Origin: an uncultured Eggerthella sp.
GTDB taxonomy: Bacteria > Actinomycetota > Coriobacteriia > Coriobacteriales > Eggerthellaceae
Direction: 5' to 3'
DNA: 5,428 bases
Assembly: GCA_959607715.1 (NCBI GenBank)
Contig: CAUHNN010000024.1
Coordinates: 1-5,428, forward strand
Shown here piece by piece: positions 1 through 5,374 of the stretch; within the stretch, counting starts at the first letter, position 1, and each line of letters opens with the position of its first letter. A program made the position numbers and the translations under genes. The notes under the pieces were generated by a model, which did not search any database, was not told where the DNA came from, and saw only the letters and a program-made list of their open reading frames with translations.

Positions 1-437
1 GCATGGCGCAGCTTCTCCACCTCCTCGTTGATGGAGGCGTCCTTCTCGATGAAGGTGTCGGTGGTCGGAACGTAGGCTTCAGGCTGGTAATAGTCGTAAT
101 AGCTGACGAAATAGACCACCGCGTTGTCGGGGAAGAATTCGCGCAACTCGGCGGCAAGCTGCGCAGCAAGCGTTTTATTCGGGGCGAGGATGAGCGTCGG
201 GCGCTGAATGGCCTCGATCGTCTTCGCCATGGTGTAGGTCTTTCCTGAACCGGTGACGCCGAGTAGCGTTTCGTAGCGCATCCCATCCTCGATGTTGCGC
301 GCAAGCGTCTCTATCGCCTTGGGCTGGTCGCCCGAAGGCTCATAGGGAGACACGACTTTGAACGGCTGGTTCGACAGGCGGGCAGCAGGCAGCTTACACT
401 CCATCGCGTGGCCTTCAAGGCTCTGAAGATGGCTCAC
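1..437 (-). CDS. uvrB: UvrABC system protein B, N-terminal part (3' end outside window)
   Basis: UvrB is the damage-verifying helicase-like subunit of nucleotide excision repair. It is loaded by UvrA and recruits UvrC to cut the damaged strand. Only 145 codons are visible; the family is usually about 650-700 residues. They show the family N-terminus: SPYEPSGDQP at residues 30-39, Walker A GVTGSGKT at 60-67, APNKTLAAQ at 85-93, and the tyrosine-rich beta-hairpin YYDYYQPEAYVP at 113-124, which in this family clamps one DNA strand. The start is a GTG at 437-435 preceded by GAGAGG with 7 bases of spacing. An ATG at codon 12 (404-402) also has a good site (GAAGG, 7 bases away) and would give a more usual N-terminus, so the start is uncertain. 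The gene lies 21 bases after coaE on the same strand, so co-transcription is likely. I saw no LexA-type box in the gap. Identity is near certain. Confidence 0.97.
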   Translation of the reverse strand, partial: MSHLQSLEGHAMECKLPAARLSNQPFKVVSPYEPSGDQPKAIETLARNIEDGMRYETLLGVTGSGKTYTMAKTIEAIQRPTLILAPNKTLAAQLAAELREFFPDNAVVYFVSYYDYYQPEAYVPTTDTFIEKDASINEEVEKLRH

Positions 438-458
438 GTGAACACCTCTCTTCGCAGG

Positions 459-1073
459 CTAGTTCGTCCCGCGCGTCAAACGCGGCGCGACGTCCGTTTC
501 CCACCATGAATCGATCTGACGCTCGAATTCCTCGACGGTCCCATCGTTGGTGAACACGACGTCGGCGATAGCGAGCCTACGCTCCTCGGGAACCTGGCTG
601 GCCAAGCGATTGCGCGCATCCTCTTCCGTGAACCCGCGGGAGGCCATGAGGCGAGCGATGCGGACTTCGGGGCTCGTCGTGACGCAGGCGACCAGATCGG
701 CGTTGCGGTAGAAATCGTCACGCCCGTCGAGGATGGCCATCTCGAGGACGACGACCTCGTGACCCTCGCCCGCCTTCGCCACGCGACGCAGGCACTCGGC
801 GTAGAGGCGCGGCTGCGTGATGGCGTCGAGGCGCGCGGTTGATTCGTCGCTGACGAATGCGCGGGCAGCCAAGGCGGAACGGACGATCTCGCCATCGTCG
901 CCAATGATCTCAGGCCCGAAAGCGCGGGCAAGCTCCGCTTTCATCTCAGGATCGTGAAGATTGTCGTGGCCCACCTCATCGGCGAGGATAACGGCCACCC
1001 CTTTTCGACCGAGACGCGAAACGAGCGTCGATTTACCCGAGCCGATGCCGCCCGTGACGAAGATCGTGAGCAT
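459..1073 (-). CDS. coaE: Dephospho-CoA kinase
   Basis: This 204-residue P-loop kinase is expected to phosphorylate the 3'-hydroxyl of dephospho-CoA with ATP, the last step of cytosolic coenzyme A synthesis. Length is normal for single-domain CoaE. Visible motifs are the P-loop GGIGSGKST at residues 8-16, ADE at 31-33 (the usual substrate-site Asp), DDGEIVR at 59-65, and the lid region from RLMASRGFT (141-149) to Q160 and R165-R166, then TND at 175-177. Two signatures diverge from the common family pattern: the 'HP' after the lid-side helix reads QP (Q87-P88), and the 'PLLFE' motif reads AILDG (113-117). The rest of the fold signature is intact, so I keep the assignment. The ATG at 1073 has a strong ribosome-binding site, GGGGAGG at 1086-1080, with 6 bases of spacing. 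coaE next to uvrB is the usual actinobacterial arrangement. The gene upstream is an MFS transporter rather than rpsA, across an 89-base gap with no terminator that I can see. Confidence 0.93.
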   Translation of the reverse strand: MLTIFVTGGIGSGKSTLVSRLGRKGVAVILADEVGHDNLHDPEMKAELARAFGPEIIGDDGEIVRSALAARAFVSDESTARLDAITQPRLYAECLRRVAKAGEGHEVVVLEMAILDGRDDFYRNADLVACVTTSPEVRIARLMASRGFTEEDARNRLASQVPEERRLAIADVVFTNDGTVEEFERQIDSWWETDVAPRLTRGTN

Positions 1074-1162
1074 GGAGTGCCTCCCCTTGTCGGTTCCATC
1101 CCTGCAAGATTACACCACCCGATGCGAGGATAGACGCTGAGGCGGGAAGATCACTGCTGCGC

Positions 1163-2440
1163 CTACATCTTCTTGGCAAAGCGCATCAAGGTCATCGCGC
1201 ACACGAAGATAACCAATACGACGAGGAACGCGAAGGCGAACAGGACGTCCCAACCCATTTCAGCAAGAAACGCGTACAACGGGATGAAAAGGGCGGGTAC
1301 GAGGTTTATGGCGATCGAGATGCGCGAATAGATCACCGTATAGTCACGCGGTCCGAACAGGTAGCGCGTGATGGTCGGACCGAGAACGTTAGTCGCGCCG
1401 AACAGCACGCCGAACAGGGCCGAGCCGGCATATACGAAGTTCGGGTCGATGGCCGGGCCCTGCCAGCAGCACAGAACGCCAAGCAGGCCACAGCCGCAGA
1501 ACACCACCAAGGCAGCACGCAGGCTGTGGTCGGCGATCTGCCCCAGCACCACCTTCGCACATGCCTGCGAAACCTGCAGGCAGGCGGTAACCACGCTCGC
1601 CATCACGACCACTTCGGCGGCGGGCAGCAACAGGATGCCGATGTCGGACAAGTGGTAGAAGTACGTGGCAAGGTAGTTGCCCATTTGGGCAACGCCGTTG
1701 TTGAGGCCGATAGTGACCATGACCAGGAAGAATGCCGGCATGGTGAAGGCGCGCGCCGCGGGGATGCCGCGCTCCATGAGCGGTTCGCCCGAATCCCCCT
1801 CCTTGGCCTTGCCGTAGGCGACGAGCCCAACCTCTTCGGGATAGCTTCTGATGAAGAACAAGGTGGCGGGCATCGACACAAGCGCGGCCGCAGCGCCGAA
1901 GACGCGATAGCACATCCGCCAGTCGTATTCGCTTAGGAGAAAACCGCCGAGCATGTTCCATACCGCAGCGCCCACGCCCATCATCGCCACGCAGATGCCG
2001 ATGAGCAACCCCGTATGGCTCCTGAACCAGCGATTGATGAGGGTCGGTGCCGTCAAGGCGACGAGCACGACAACGCCCGCACCCTGGAGGATGCCCGAAA
2101 AGTAGAACTGCCACACCTGCGTGTAAAACGAGCAGAGGAAGATGCCCGCCGCGCACAGAGCGCATGCCGTCGTGATGACGATGCGCAGATCGAAACGCTG
2201 CATCAAATTCCCCGCGAAGGGGGAAACGGCAGCCGATGCCAGGAAGATGGCCGAAACGTAGAGGGTGAACGATCCGGTGGACACCCCAAGACCGTCGCAC
2301 ACCGGAACAACGAGGATGGACCACGTGTTGAACACGAGCGTCGCCGGACCGAAGCATACCAAGATGCCGGTAACGACGACCGCGACATGGCGCACGGTCA
2401 AGCGACTCCCGTCCTGTTTTGAAAGCTCGTTGCCCTTCAT
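1163..2440 (-). CDS. MFS transporter, OxlT/monocarboxylate-carrier-like
   Basis: This 425-residue inner-membrane secondary transporter has about 12 hydrophobic segments (roughly 17-40, 58-79, 86-105, 109-134, 143-167, 175-198, 233-257, 270-297, 308-326, 336-355, 369-391, 396-419) and a polar central loop at 199-232, the standard 6+6 MFS plan. The inter-helix motif A is degenerate after TM2 (GNLMQRFDLR, 77-86) and clearer after TM8 (GQIADHSLR, 300-308). RWFRSHTGLLIGICVAMMG (137-155), with W-F, then G and a glycine-rich TM5, resembles the oxalate/formate-antiporter and monocarboxylate-carrier branch. R373 lies near the start of TM11, where OxlT-type carriers keep a charged residue; this alignment is my inference. 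The substrate cannot be told. The ATG at 2440 is the only sensible start: an in-frame TGA lies 15 bases upstream, and the nearest G-rich site (GGGG) is about 10 bases away, so translation may be weak. It sits between rpsA and coaE, which are adjacent in many Actinobacteria, so it is probably an insertion into that cluster. Confidence 0.88.
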   Translation of the reverse strand: MKGNELSKQDGSRLTVRHVAVVVTGILVCFGPATLVFNTWSILVVPVCDGLGVSTGSFTLYVSAIFLASAAVSPFAGNLMQRFDLRIVITTACALCAAGIFLCSFYTQVWQFYFSGILQGAGVVVLVALTAPTLINRWFRSHTGLLIGICVAMMGVGAAVWNMLGGFLLSEYDWRMCYRVFGAAAALVSMPATLFFIRSYPEEVGLVAYGKAKEGDSGEPLMERGIPAARAFTMPAFFLVMVTIGLNNGVAQMGNYLATYFYHLSDIGILLLPAAEVVVMASVVTACLQVSQACAKVVLGQIADHSLRAALVVFCGCGLLGVLCCWQGPAIDPNFVYAGSALFGVLFGATNVLGPTITRYLFGPRDYTVIYSRISIAINLVPALFIPLYAFLAEMGWDVLFAFAFLVVLVIFVCAMTLMRFAKKM

Positions 2441-2473
2441 GCGCCAATGCCCCCATCACGTATCGGATCCCCT

Positions 2474-2490
2474 TACCAGAACATACCAGA
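2474..2490 (-). repeat. Tandem TCTGGTA heptamers overlapping the candidate MFS -10
   Basis: On the minus strand TCTGGTA occurs twice, at 2490-2484 and 2480-2474, separated by TGT, giving a 10-base period (about one helical turn). The two copies flank and overlap the TATGTT candidate -10. The repeat itself is certain. A role as an operator for a regulator binding one DNA face is inferred. Confidence 0.5.
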
Positions 2491-2508
2491 CGATCCCGCG
2501 GCAAAGAA
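2480..2508 (-). promoter_or_regulatory. Candidate extended -10 promoter for the MFS gene
   Basis: Read on the minus strand, TGG-TATGTT (2488-2480) resembles an extended -10 element (TGn plus 4 of 6 consensus bases). A poor -35, TTCTTT (2508-2503), lies 17 bases upstream. The -10 is about 40 bases before the MFS ATG and downstream of the rpsA terminator, where a new promoter is needed. The -35 match is weak, so this is only a candidate. Confidence 0.27.
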
Positions 2509-2631
2509 AAGCCGAGGCGATCCCTTCCTCGGTGAAGAAACGCGAAACAACGCATATGACCTCGATGTATTCCCGCAGTGCATACATTCGGCTTCCACGA
2601 TGAAATGACTCGATGGAAAAGGCGGGCATAG

Positions 2632-2664
2632 AAAAAGCGGAGCCGCGCTATGCGACTCCGCTTT
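2632..2664 (-). terminator. Rho-independent terminator of rpsA
   Basis: Read on the minus strand, AAAGCGGAG (2664-2656) pairs perfectly with CTCCGCTTT (2642-2634), giving a 9-bp stem with further inner CGC/GCG pairing. It is followed by a run of T (CTTTTTCT) ending near 2630. The structure starts 25 bases after the rpsA stop codon. There is no T-run on the plus-strand side, so it should act mainly on minus-strand transcripts and separate rpsA from the MFS-coaE-uvrB unit. Confidence 0.88.
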
Positions 2665-2689
2665 CGAGAGCAAAAGTGAGCTGTGAAGC

Positions 2690-3847
2690 TTACTCGGCGT
2701 CGGCCTCGGGCTTCGGCTCGGGCTCGGCAACGGCGATCTCGATGCCCAGATCCTCGGCAGCAGCCTTCATGGACAGGGAGATACGACGACGCTCGACGTT
2801 GACGTCCATGACCTTGACCTTGACGACGTCGCCGACATGCACGACCTGTGCGGGCGAATCGATGTGACGCATGGCCATCTCGGAGATGTGGACCAGGCCC
2901 TCGACGTTAGCGCCCAGCTCAATGAAGGCACCGAAGGGAACGATCTTGGTGACCTTGCCGTCGACGATGGTGCCGACAGGATAGGTCTCGACGAGCTTCG
3001 TCCAGGGATCCTCGGTGGTCTGCTTGAGACCAAGGGAGATACGCTCACGCTGCAGATCGACATCGAGAACCTCGACCTCGACCTCTTCGCCAACCTTGAC
3101 GACCTCGGAAGGATGGTTGACATGGCTCCAGGAGAGCTCGGAGATGTGAATGAGGCCGTCGATGCCGCCGAGGTCGACGAATGCGCCGAAGTCGACGATG
3201 GAGGAGACGGTGCCCTTCAGGCGCATGCCCTTGGAGAGCTTCTCCAGGATCTCTGCGCGCTCGTTCTTGCGGCCTTCCTCGAGGAGGACGCGGCGGGAAA
3301 GAACGACGTTGTTGCGGTTGCGATCCATCTCGATGACGCGAGCCTCGATCTCGGTACCCAGGTAAGCGGTGAGATCCTTGACGCGACGAAGGTCAACGAG
3401 GGATGCGGGGAGGAAGCCGCGCAGGCCGATGTCGAGGATCAGGCCGCCCTTGACGACTTCGATGACCTCGCCGGTAACGACCTCGCCGGCCTTGAACTTC
3501 TCTTCGACGCGAATCCAAGCACGCTCGTACTCGGCACGCTTCTTGGAGAGAATGAGACGGCCGTCCTTGTCCTCCTTCTGGAGAACGAGAGCTTCGAGCT
3601 TGTCGCCGAGGGAAACGACCTCGGAAGGATCGGCATCCTTGCGGATGGAAAGCTCGCGAGCGGGAATGACGCCCTCGCTCTTGAACCCAATGTCAACGAG
3701 GACTTCGTCGTGCTCGATCTTGACGACGGTGCCGTCGATGAGATCGCCCTCGTCGAATTCGGTCAGAGTGCCATCGATCATCTGGTTCATTTCATCGTCG
3801 GAGATGTCCTGGAAATCGATGACGGACGTGTTCTTGATTTCGGTCAA
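2690..3847 (-). CDS. rpsA: 30S ribosomal protein S1
   Basis: Ribosomal protein S1 binds single-stranded mRNA at the 30S platform and helps load structured or weakly led messages. The 385-residue protein has four S1 (OB-fold) repeats at about 34-103, 119-187, 205-275 and 290-361. Repeats 3 and 4 carry the canonical RNA-binding FGAF signature (220-223 and 305-308) followed by GLIHISELS and GLVHISEMA. Repeats 1 and 2 are divergent, as in the ribosome-anchoring repeats of other S1 proteins. A short acidic, proline-containing tail (about 374-385) ends the protein. It is shorter than six-repeat proteobacterial S1 and has the four-repeat layout usual in Actinobacteria. The start codon is TTG at 3847-3845: AAAGGGG lies 6 bases upstream, an in-frame TGA lies 12 bases upstream, and the next ATG is codon 20. 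It is expressed alone because a strong terminator follows. The leader is unusually structured (see the stem-loop, ribosome-binding site and upstream ORF entries). Confidence 0.97.
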   Translation of the reverse strand: MTEIKNTSVIDFQDISDDEMNQMIDGTLTEFDEGDLIDGTVVKIEHDEVLVDIGFKSEGVIPARELSIRKDADPSEVVSLGDKLEALVLQKEDKDGRLILSKKRAEYERAWIRVEEKFKAGEVVTGEVIEVVKGGLILDIGLRGFLPASLVDLRRVKDLTAYLGTEIEARVIEMDRNRNNVVLSRRVLLEEGRKNERAEILEKLSKGMRLKGTVSSIVDFGAFVDLGGIDGLIHISELSWSHVNHPSEVVKVGEEVEVEVLDVDLQRERISLGLKQTTEDPWTKLVETYPVGTIVDGKVTKIVPFGAFIELGANVEGLVHISEMAMRHIDSPAQVVHVGDVVKVKVMDVNVERRRISLSMKAAAEDLGIEIAVAEPEPKPEADAE

Positions 3848-3850
3848 AAC

Positions 3851-3879
3851 GGACCCCTTTCAAAAAAGTATCGGGGACC
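3851..3879 (-). promoter_or_regulatory. rpsA ribosome-binding site inside a sequestering hairpin
   Basis: The Shine-Dalgarno sequence AAAGGGG is at 3860-3854, 6 bases before the TTG start. Its four G's can pair with CCCC at 3876-3873. The helix continues past one T-T mismatch with GG (3879-3878) and CC (3852-3851). The 15-base loop contains a T6 tract at 3867-3862. The site is what decides the TTG start. The pairing is visible in the sequence, but whether it regulates translation is inferred. Confidence 0.6.
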
Positions 3880-3916
3880 CTTCGTACGTGTTTGAGGTTT
3901 AGAACATTTACCATGC

Positions 3917-3945
3917 ATGTCGCGCCTGACGTGAAGCGCCAACAT
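3917..3945 (-). promoter_or_regulatory. Stem-loop in the rpsA leader
   Basis: In the minus-strand RNA, AUGUU (3945-3941), a bulged G (3940) and GCGCUU (3939-3934) pair with AGGCGC (3927-3922) and GACAU (3921-3917) around the loop CACGUC. This makes 11 base pairs, two of them G-U, with a single bulge. No U-tract follows, so it is not a terminator. It also covers the start of the 33-codon upstream ORF. The function is unknown. Confidence 0.45.
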
Positions 3946-3999
3946 CAAACATGTCTCGGGGGCCTATAGTTTCTCGTCTGCCCGTTGACAGACTAGGAA

Positions 4000-4008
4000 A
4001 GTATAGCA
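4000..4008 (-). promoter_or_regulatory. Candidate extended -10 promoter of rpsA
   Basis: On the minus strand TGC-TATACT (4008-4000) matches an extended -10 (TGn plus 5 of 6 consensus bases) inside an AT-rich patch. There is no good -35 at 16-18 bases; that place is taken by an imperfect inverted repeat (4010-4027). Transcription from here would give an rpsA leader of about 145 bases. Confidence 0.45.
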
Positions 4009-4142
4009 TACGGATTTTTGAACCCGTGATGCCCCTTACAAGTATTTAAGAGTTTTTTCGAGAAACGGCAACGCCCGAAGCAACCAGGCCATAGGGCGGC
4101 AACAGCTGCCCCGCAAGATGCGCCTGCCGCACTCGATCGCGC

Positions 4143-4148
4143 TATGAT
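4143..4148 (+). promoter_or_regulatory. Candidate -10 box of the hydrolase gene
   Basis: TATGAT matches the -10 consensus at 5 of 6 positions and would place transcription start about 35-40 bases before the ATG at 4192. No recognisable -35 lies at the right distance. It overlaps an inverted repeat, TCGATC (4133-4138) and GATCGA (4146-4151), which could be an operator. Confidence 0.27.
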
Positions 4149-4191
4149 CGAAGCGCACGACGCAACCCCTTCCCGTACCGGAGGTACCGCC

Positions 4192-5346
4192 ATGAACCTG
4201 CTCGATTACCTCGCCACGAAGTTCGACTCCTTCGACGACGCGCCCTTCAACGTGCTCGATTCTGCGGTGCTCTCCCAGTTCTGCATGGTCCGCTGCGAAG
4301 GACTGGTGCCCACGGCCCGCATCGAGAAGCCCTCCCGCATCTCCAACGTTCTCGCCCGCACGCTGCCCTTCGGCGCGAAACGCTCCCGCTTCGTCGACCT
4401 GCTCCGCGCCGAGCACTACGCAAGCATGTTCTGCGGCCTTTCCCCCGAAAGCGTCAAGAGCAACCTCCTCGCGCTTGCGGCCAGCCCGCGCTTCCGCGAT
4501 CTGTCGATACGCGAATACACCTCGACCTTCGACGAAGGGCGGCAGACGCAGTTCGCGGCCGTCTGCCTCGTCCACGAAAGGAGCTTCGCCTACGTGGGGT
4601 TCCGCGGGACCGACACTTCCATCACCGGCTGGCGGGAAAACTTCAACATGGCGGCGACCTCGCCCGTCCCGGCTCAGCAGATGGCCCTTTCCTACCTCGA
4701 GGCCATCGCGGACCGCCTCCCCGAGCGCCTCATCGTCGGCGGCCACTCGAAGGGCGCCAACCTTGCCCTCTACGCCGCGCTGAAGGCATCGCCCGCCGTC
4801 CAGAAGCGCATCGAGCGCGTGTACGCGCTCGATGGCCCCGGTTTCAAGCAGGATGCCGTGTCGGACGAAGAATGGGAAGCATTGGAGGGCCGCATCCATC
4901 GCAGCATCCCGCAGCAATCCATCGTCGGCATGCTCCTGGACTGCCCCGTCGAGGCGCATATCGCCGTATCGAGAGAGCATGGCCTCAACCAACACAGCCC
5001 CTTCACCTGGGAAGTCAACGACGAAGCGAACGACTTCGTCTACACCGACAAGCTCGCCGACAGCGCGCGCTTCTTCGACGAGGCGATGAGCTCATGGCTC
5101 TCGCTCTATTCGGACGAAGAAGCCGCCCGCATCGTCGATGCCCTCTTCAAGGCCATCGAGGCATCGGGCACCACCAACGCCAGCGAGATCTTCTTCGGCG
5201 GCCTGAAGACGCTGCCCCTGATCGCGAAAGCGGCCCAGAACATCGATGCCGAATCGCGACGCGTGCTGACGTCGGCCGTCATGGCGCTCGCCTCGACGTC
5301 GGGCCAAACCGCGACCAACCTGATCAAAAGCGCCCGATCGGAATAA
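4192..5346 (+). CDS. Mbeg1-like (DUF2974) alpha/beta-hydrolase-fold protein
   Basis: The 384-residue protein has no signal peptide or membrane segment, so it is probably cytosolic. It begins MNLLDYL, a typical opening for the Mbeg1-like/DUF2974 family. Class-3-lipase-like motifs are present: GFRGTD at 136-141, an oxyanion-side strand followed by W147; the nucleophile elbow GGHSKGANLALYAAL (183-197) with S186 in GHSKG; D214 in YALDGPGF (211-218); and H268 in NQHSPFTW (266-273). S186-D214-H268 is a plausible intact catalytic triad, by inference from motif order. The substrate is unknown for the family; esterase or lipase activity is only suggested by the fold. The C-terminal part after about 300 is helical-looking and unassigned. 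I chose the ATG at 4192, with GGAGG at 4180-4184 and 7 bases of spacing, over an in-frame ATG at 4144 that has no ribosome-binding site. GTACC-GGA-GGTAC (4175-4187) is a small perfect hairpin partly covering this site. The gene stands alone, divergent from rpsA, with an IS end just downstream. Confidence 0.88.
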   Translation: MNLLDYLATKFDSFDDAPFNVLDSAVLSQFCMVRCEGLVPTARIEKPSRISNVLARTLPFGAKRSRFVDLLRAEHYASMFCGLSPESVKSNLLALAASPRFRDLSIREYTSTFDEGRQTQFAAVCLVHERSFAYVGFRGTDTSITGWRENFNMAATSPVPAQQMALSYLEAIADRLPERLIVGGHSKGANLALYAALKASPAVQKRIERVYALDGPGFKQDAVSDEEWEALEGRIHRSIPQQSIVGMLLDCPVEAHIAVSREHGLNQHSPFTWEVNDEANDFVYTDKLADSARFFDEAMSSWLSLYSDEEAARIVDALFKAIEASGTTNASEIFFGGLKTLPLIAKAAQNIDAESRRVLTSAVMALASTSGQTATNLIKSARSE

Positions 5347-5374
5347 AACAAGCCCCGCGCAACGTCGCGAAGAC

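Larger units (their letters stand above)
3844..3945 (-). other. 33-codon upstream ORF overlapping the rpsA start (TTGA)
   Basis: On the minus strand an ATG at 3945-3943 opens 33 sense codons that end in TGA at 3846-3844. This TGA overlaps the rpsA start codon in the arrangement TTGA, the geometry of translationally coupled genes. The peptide would be basic and has no recognised domain. There is no convincing Shine-Dalgarno sequence before its ATG. It may be a leader ORF coupled to rpsA, or chance. Confidence 0.25.
3848..4191. other. Divergent intergenic region between rpsA and the hydrolase gene
   Basis: This 344-base stretch holds no gene of ordinary length. Its rpsA-proximal part (3848-3993) appears to be the structured rpsA leader. 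The middle (about 4000-4060) is markedly AT-rich for this genome and probably holds the rpsA promoter. The part at 4061-4191 is GC-rich and should hold the start signals of the plus-strand gene. I found no tRNA and no recognised riboswitch class. Confidence 0.6.

Noticed and set aside
438..458. SOS (LexA) box before uvrB
   Set aside because: The short coaE-uvrB gap and its flanks contain GAAC and GTTC, but 18 bases apart, not with the spacing of an actinobacterial LexA site.
1109..1114. TGTAAT on the minus strand as a coaE promoter -10
   Set aside because: It lacks the key second-position A and has no -35 at a fitting distance; read-through from the MFS gene is as likely.
1389..2555. 388-codon minus-strand frame overlapping the MFS gene
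   Set aside because: It is an Arg/His/Gly-rich out-of-frame shadow of the transporter, whose own frame gives a clean 12-TM protein.
2837..3895. Long plus-strand open frame (352 codons) opposite rpsA
   Set aside because: It is the antisense shadow of rpsA: acidic, repetitive composition produced by biased codons of the S1 repeats, with no domain.
3985..3990. Perfect TTGACA on the plus strand as a -35 for the hydrolase gene
   Set aside because: Hexamers at 16-18 bases (CATACG, ATACGG, TACGGA) are poor -10 matches, and the site is about 200 bases before the gene.
3981..3996. GTCTG/CAGAC inverted repeat in the rpsA leader
   Set aside because: It has only five base pairs with an 8-base loop, within what chance would give.
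4010..4060. T-arm-like hairpin (GGGTTCAAAAATCC on the minus strand) suggesting a tRNA
   Set aside because: The loop length is wrong, no acceptor stem can be formed with upstream sequence, and no D-arm or anticodon stem is present.
4144..4191. Upstream in-frame ATG of the hydrolase gene
   Set aside because: It has no Shine-Dalgarno sequence, it overlaps the likely -10 box, and the family starts with MNLLDYL at 4192, which has GGAGG 7 bases upstream.
4036..4995. 319-codon minus-strand frame opposite the hydrolase gene
   Set aside because: It is a codon-bias shadow with no recognisable domain; the plus-strand frame has family motifs and a strong ribosome-binding site.
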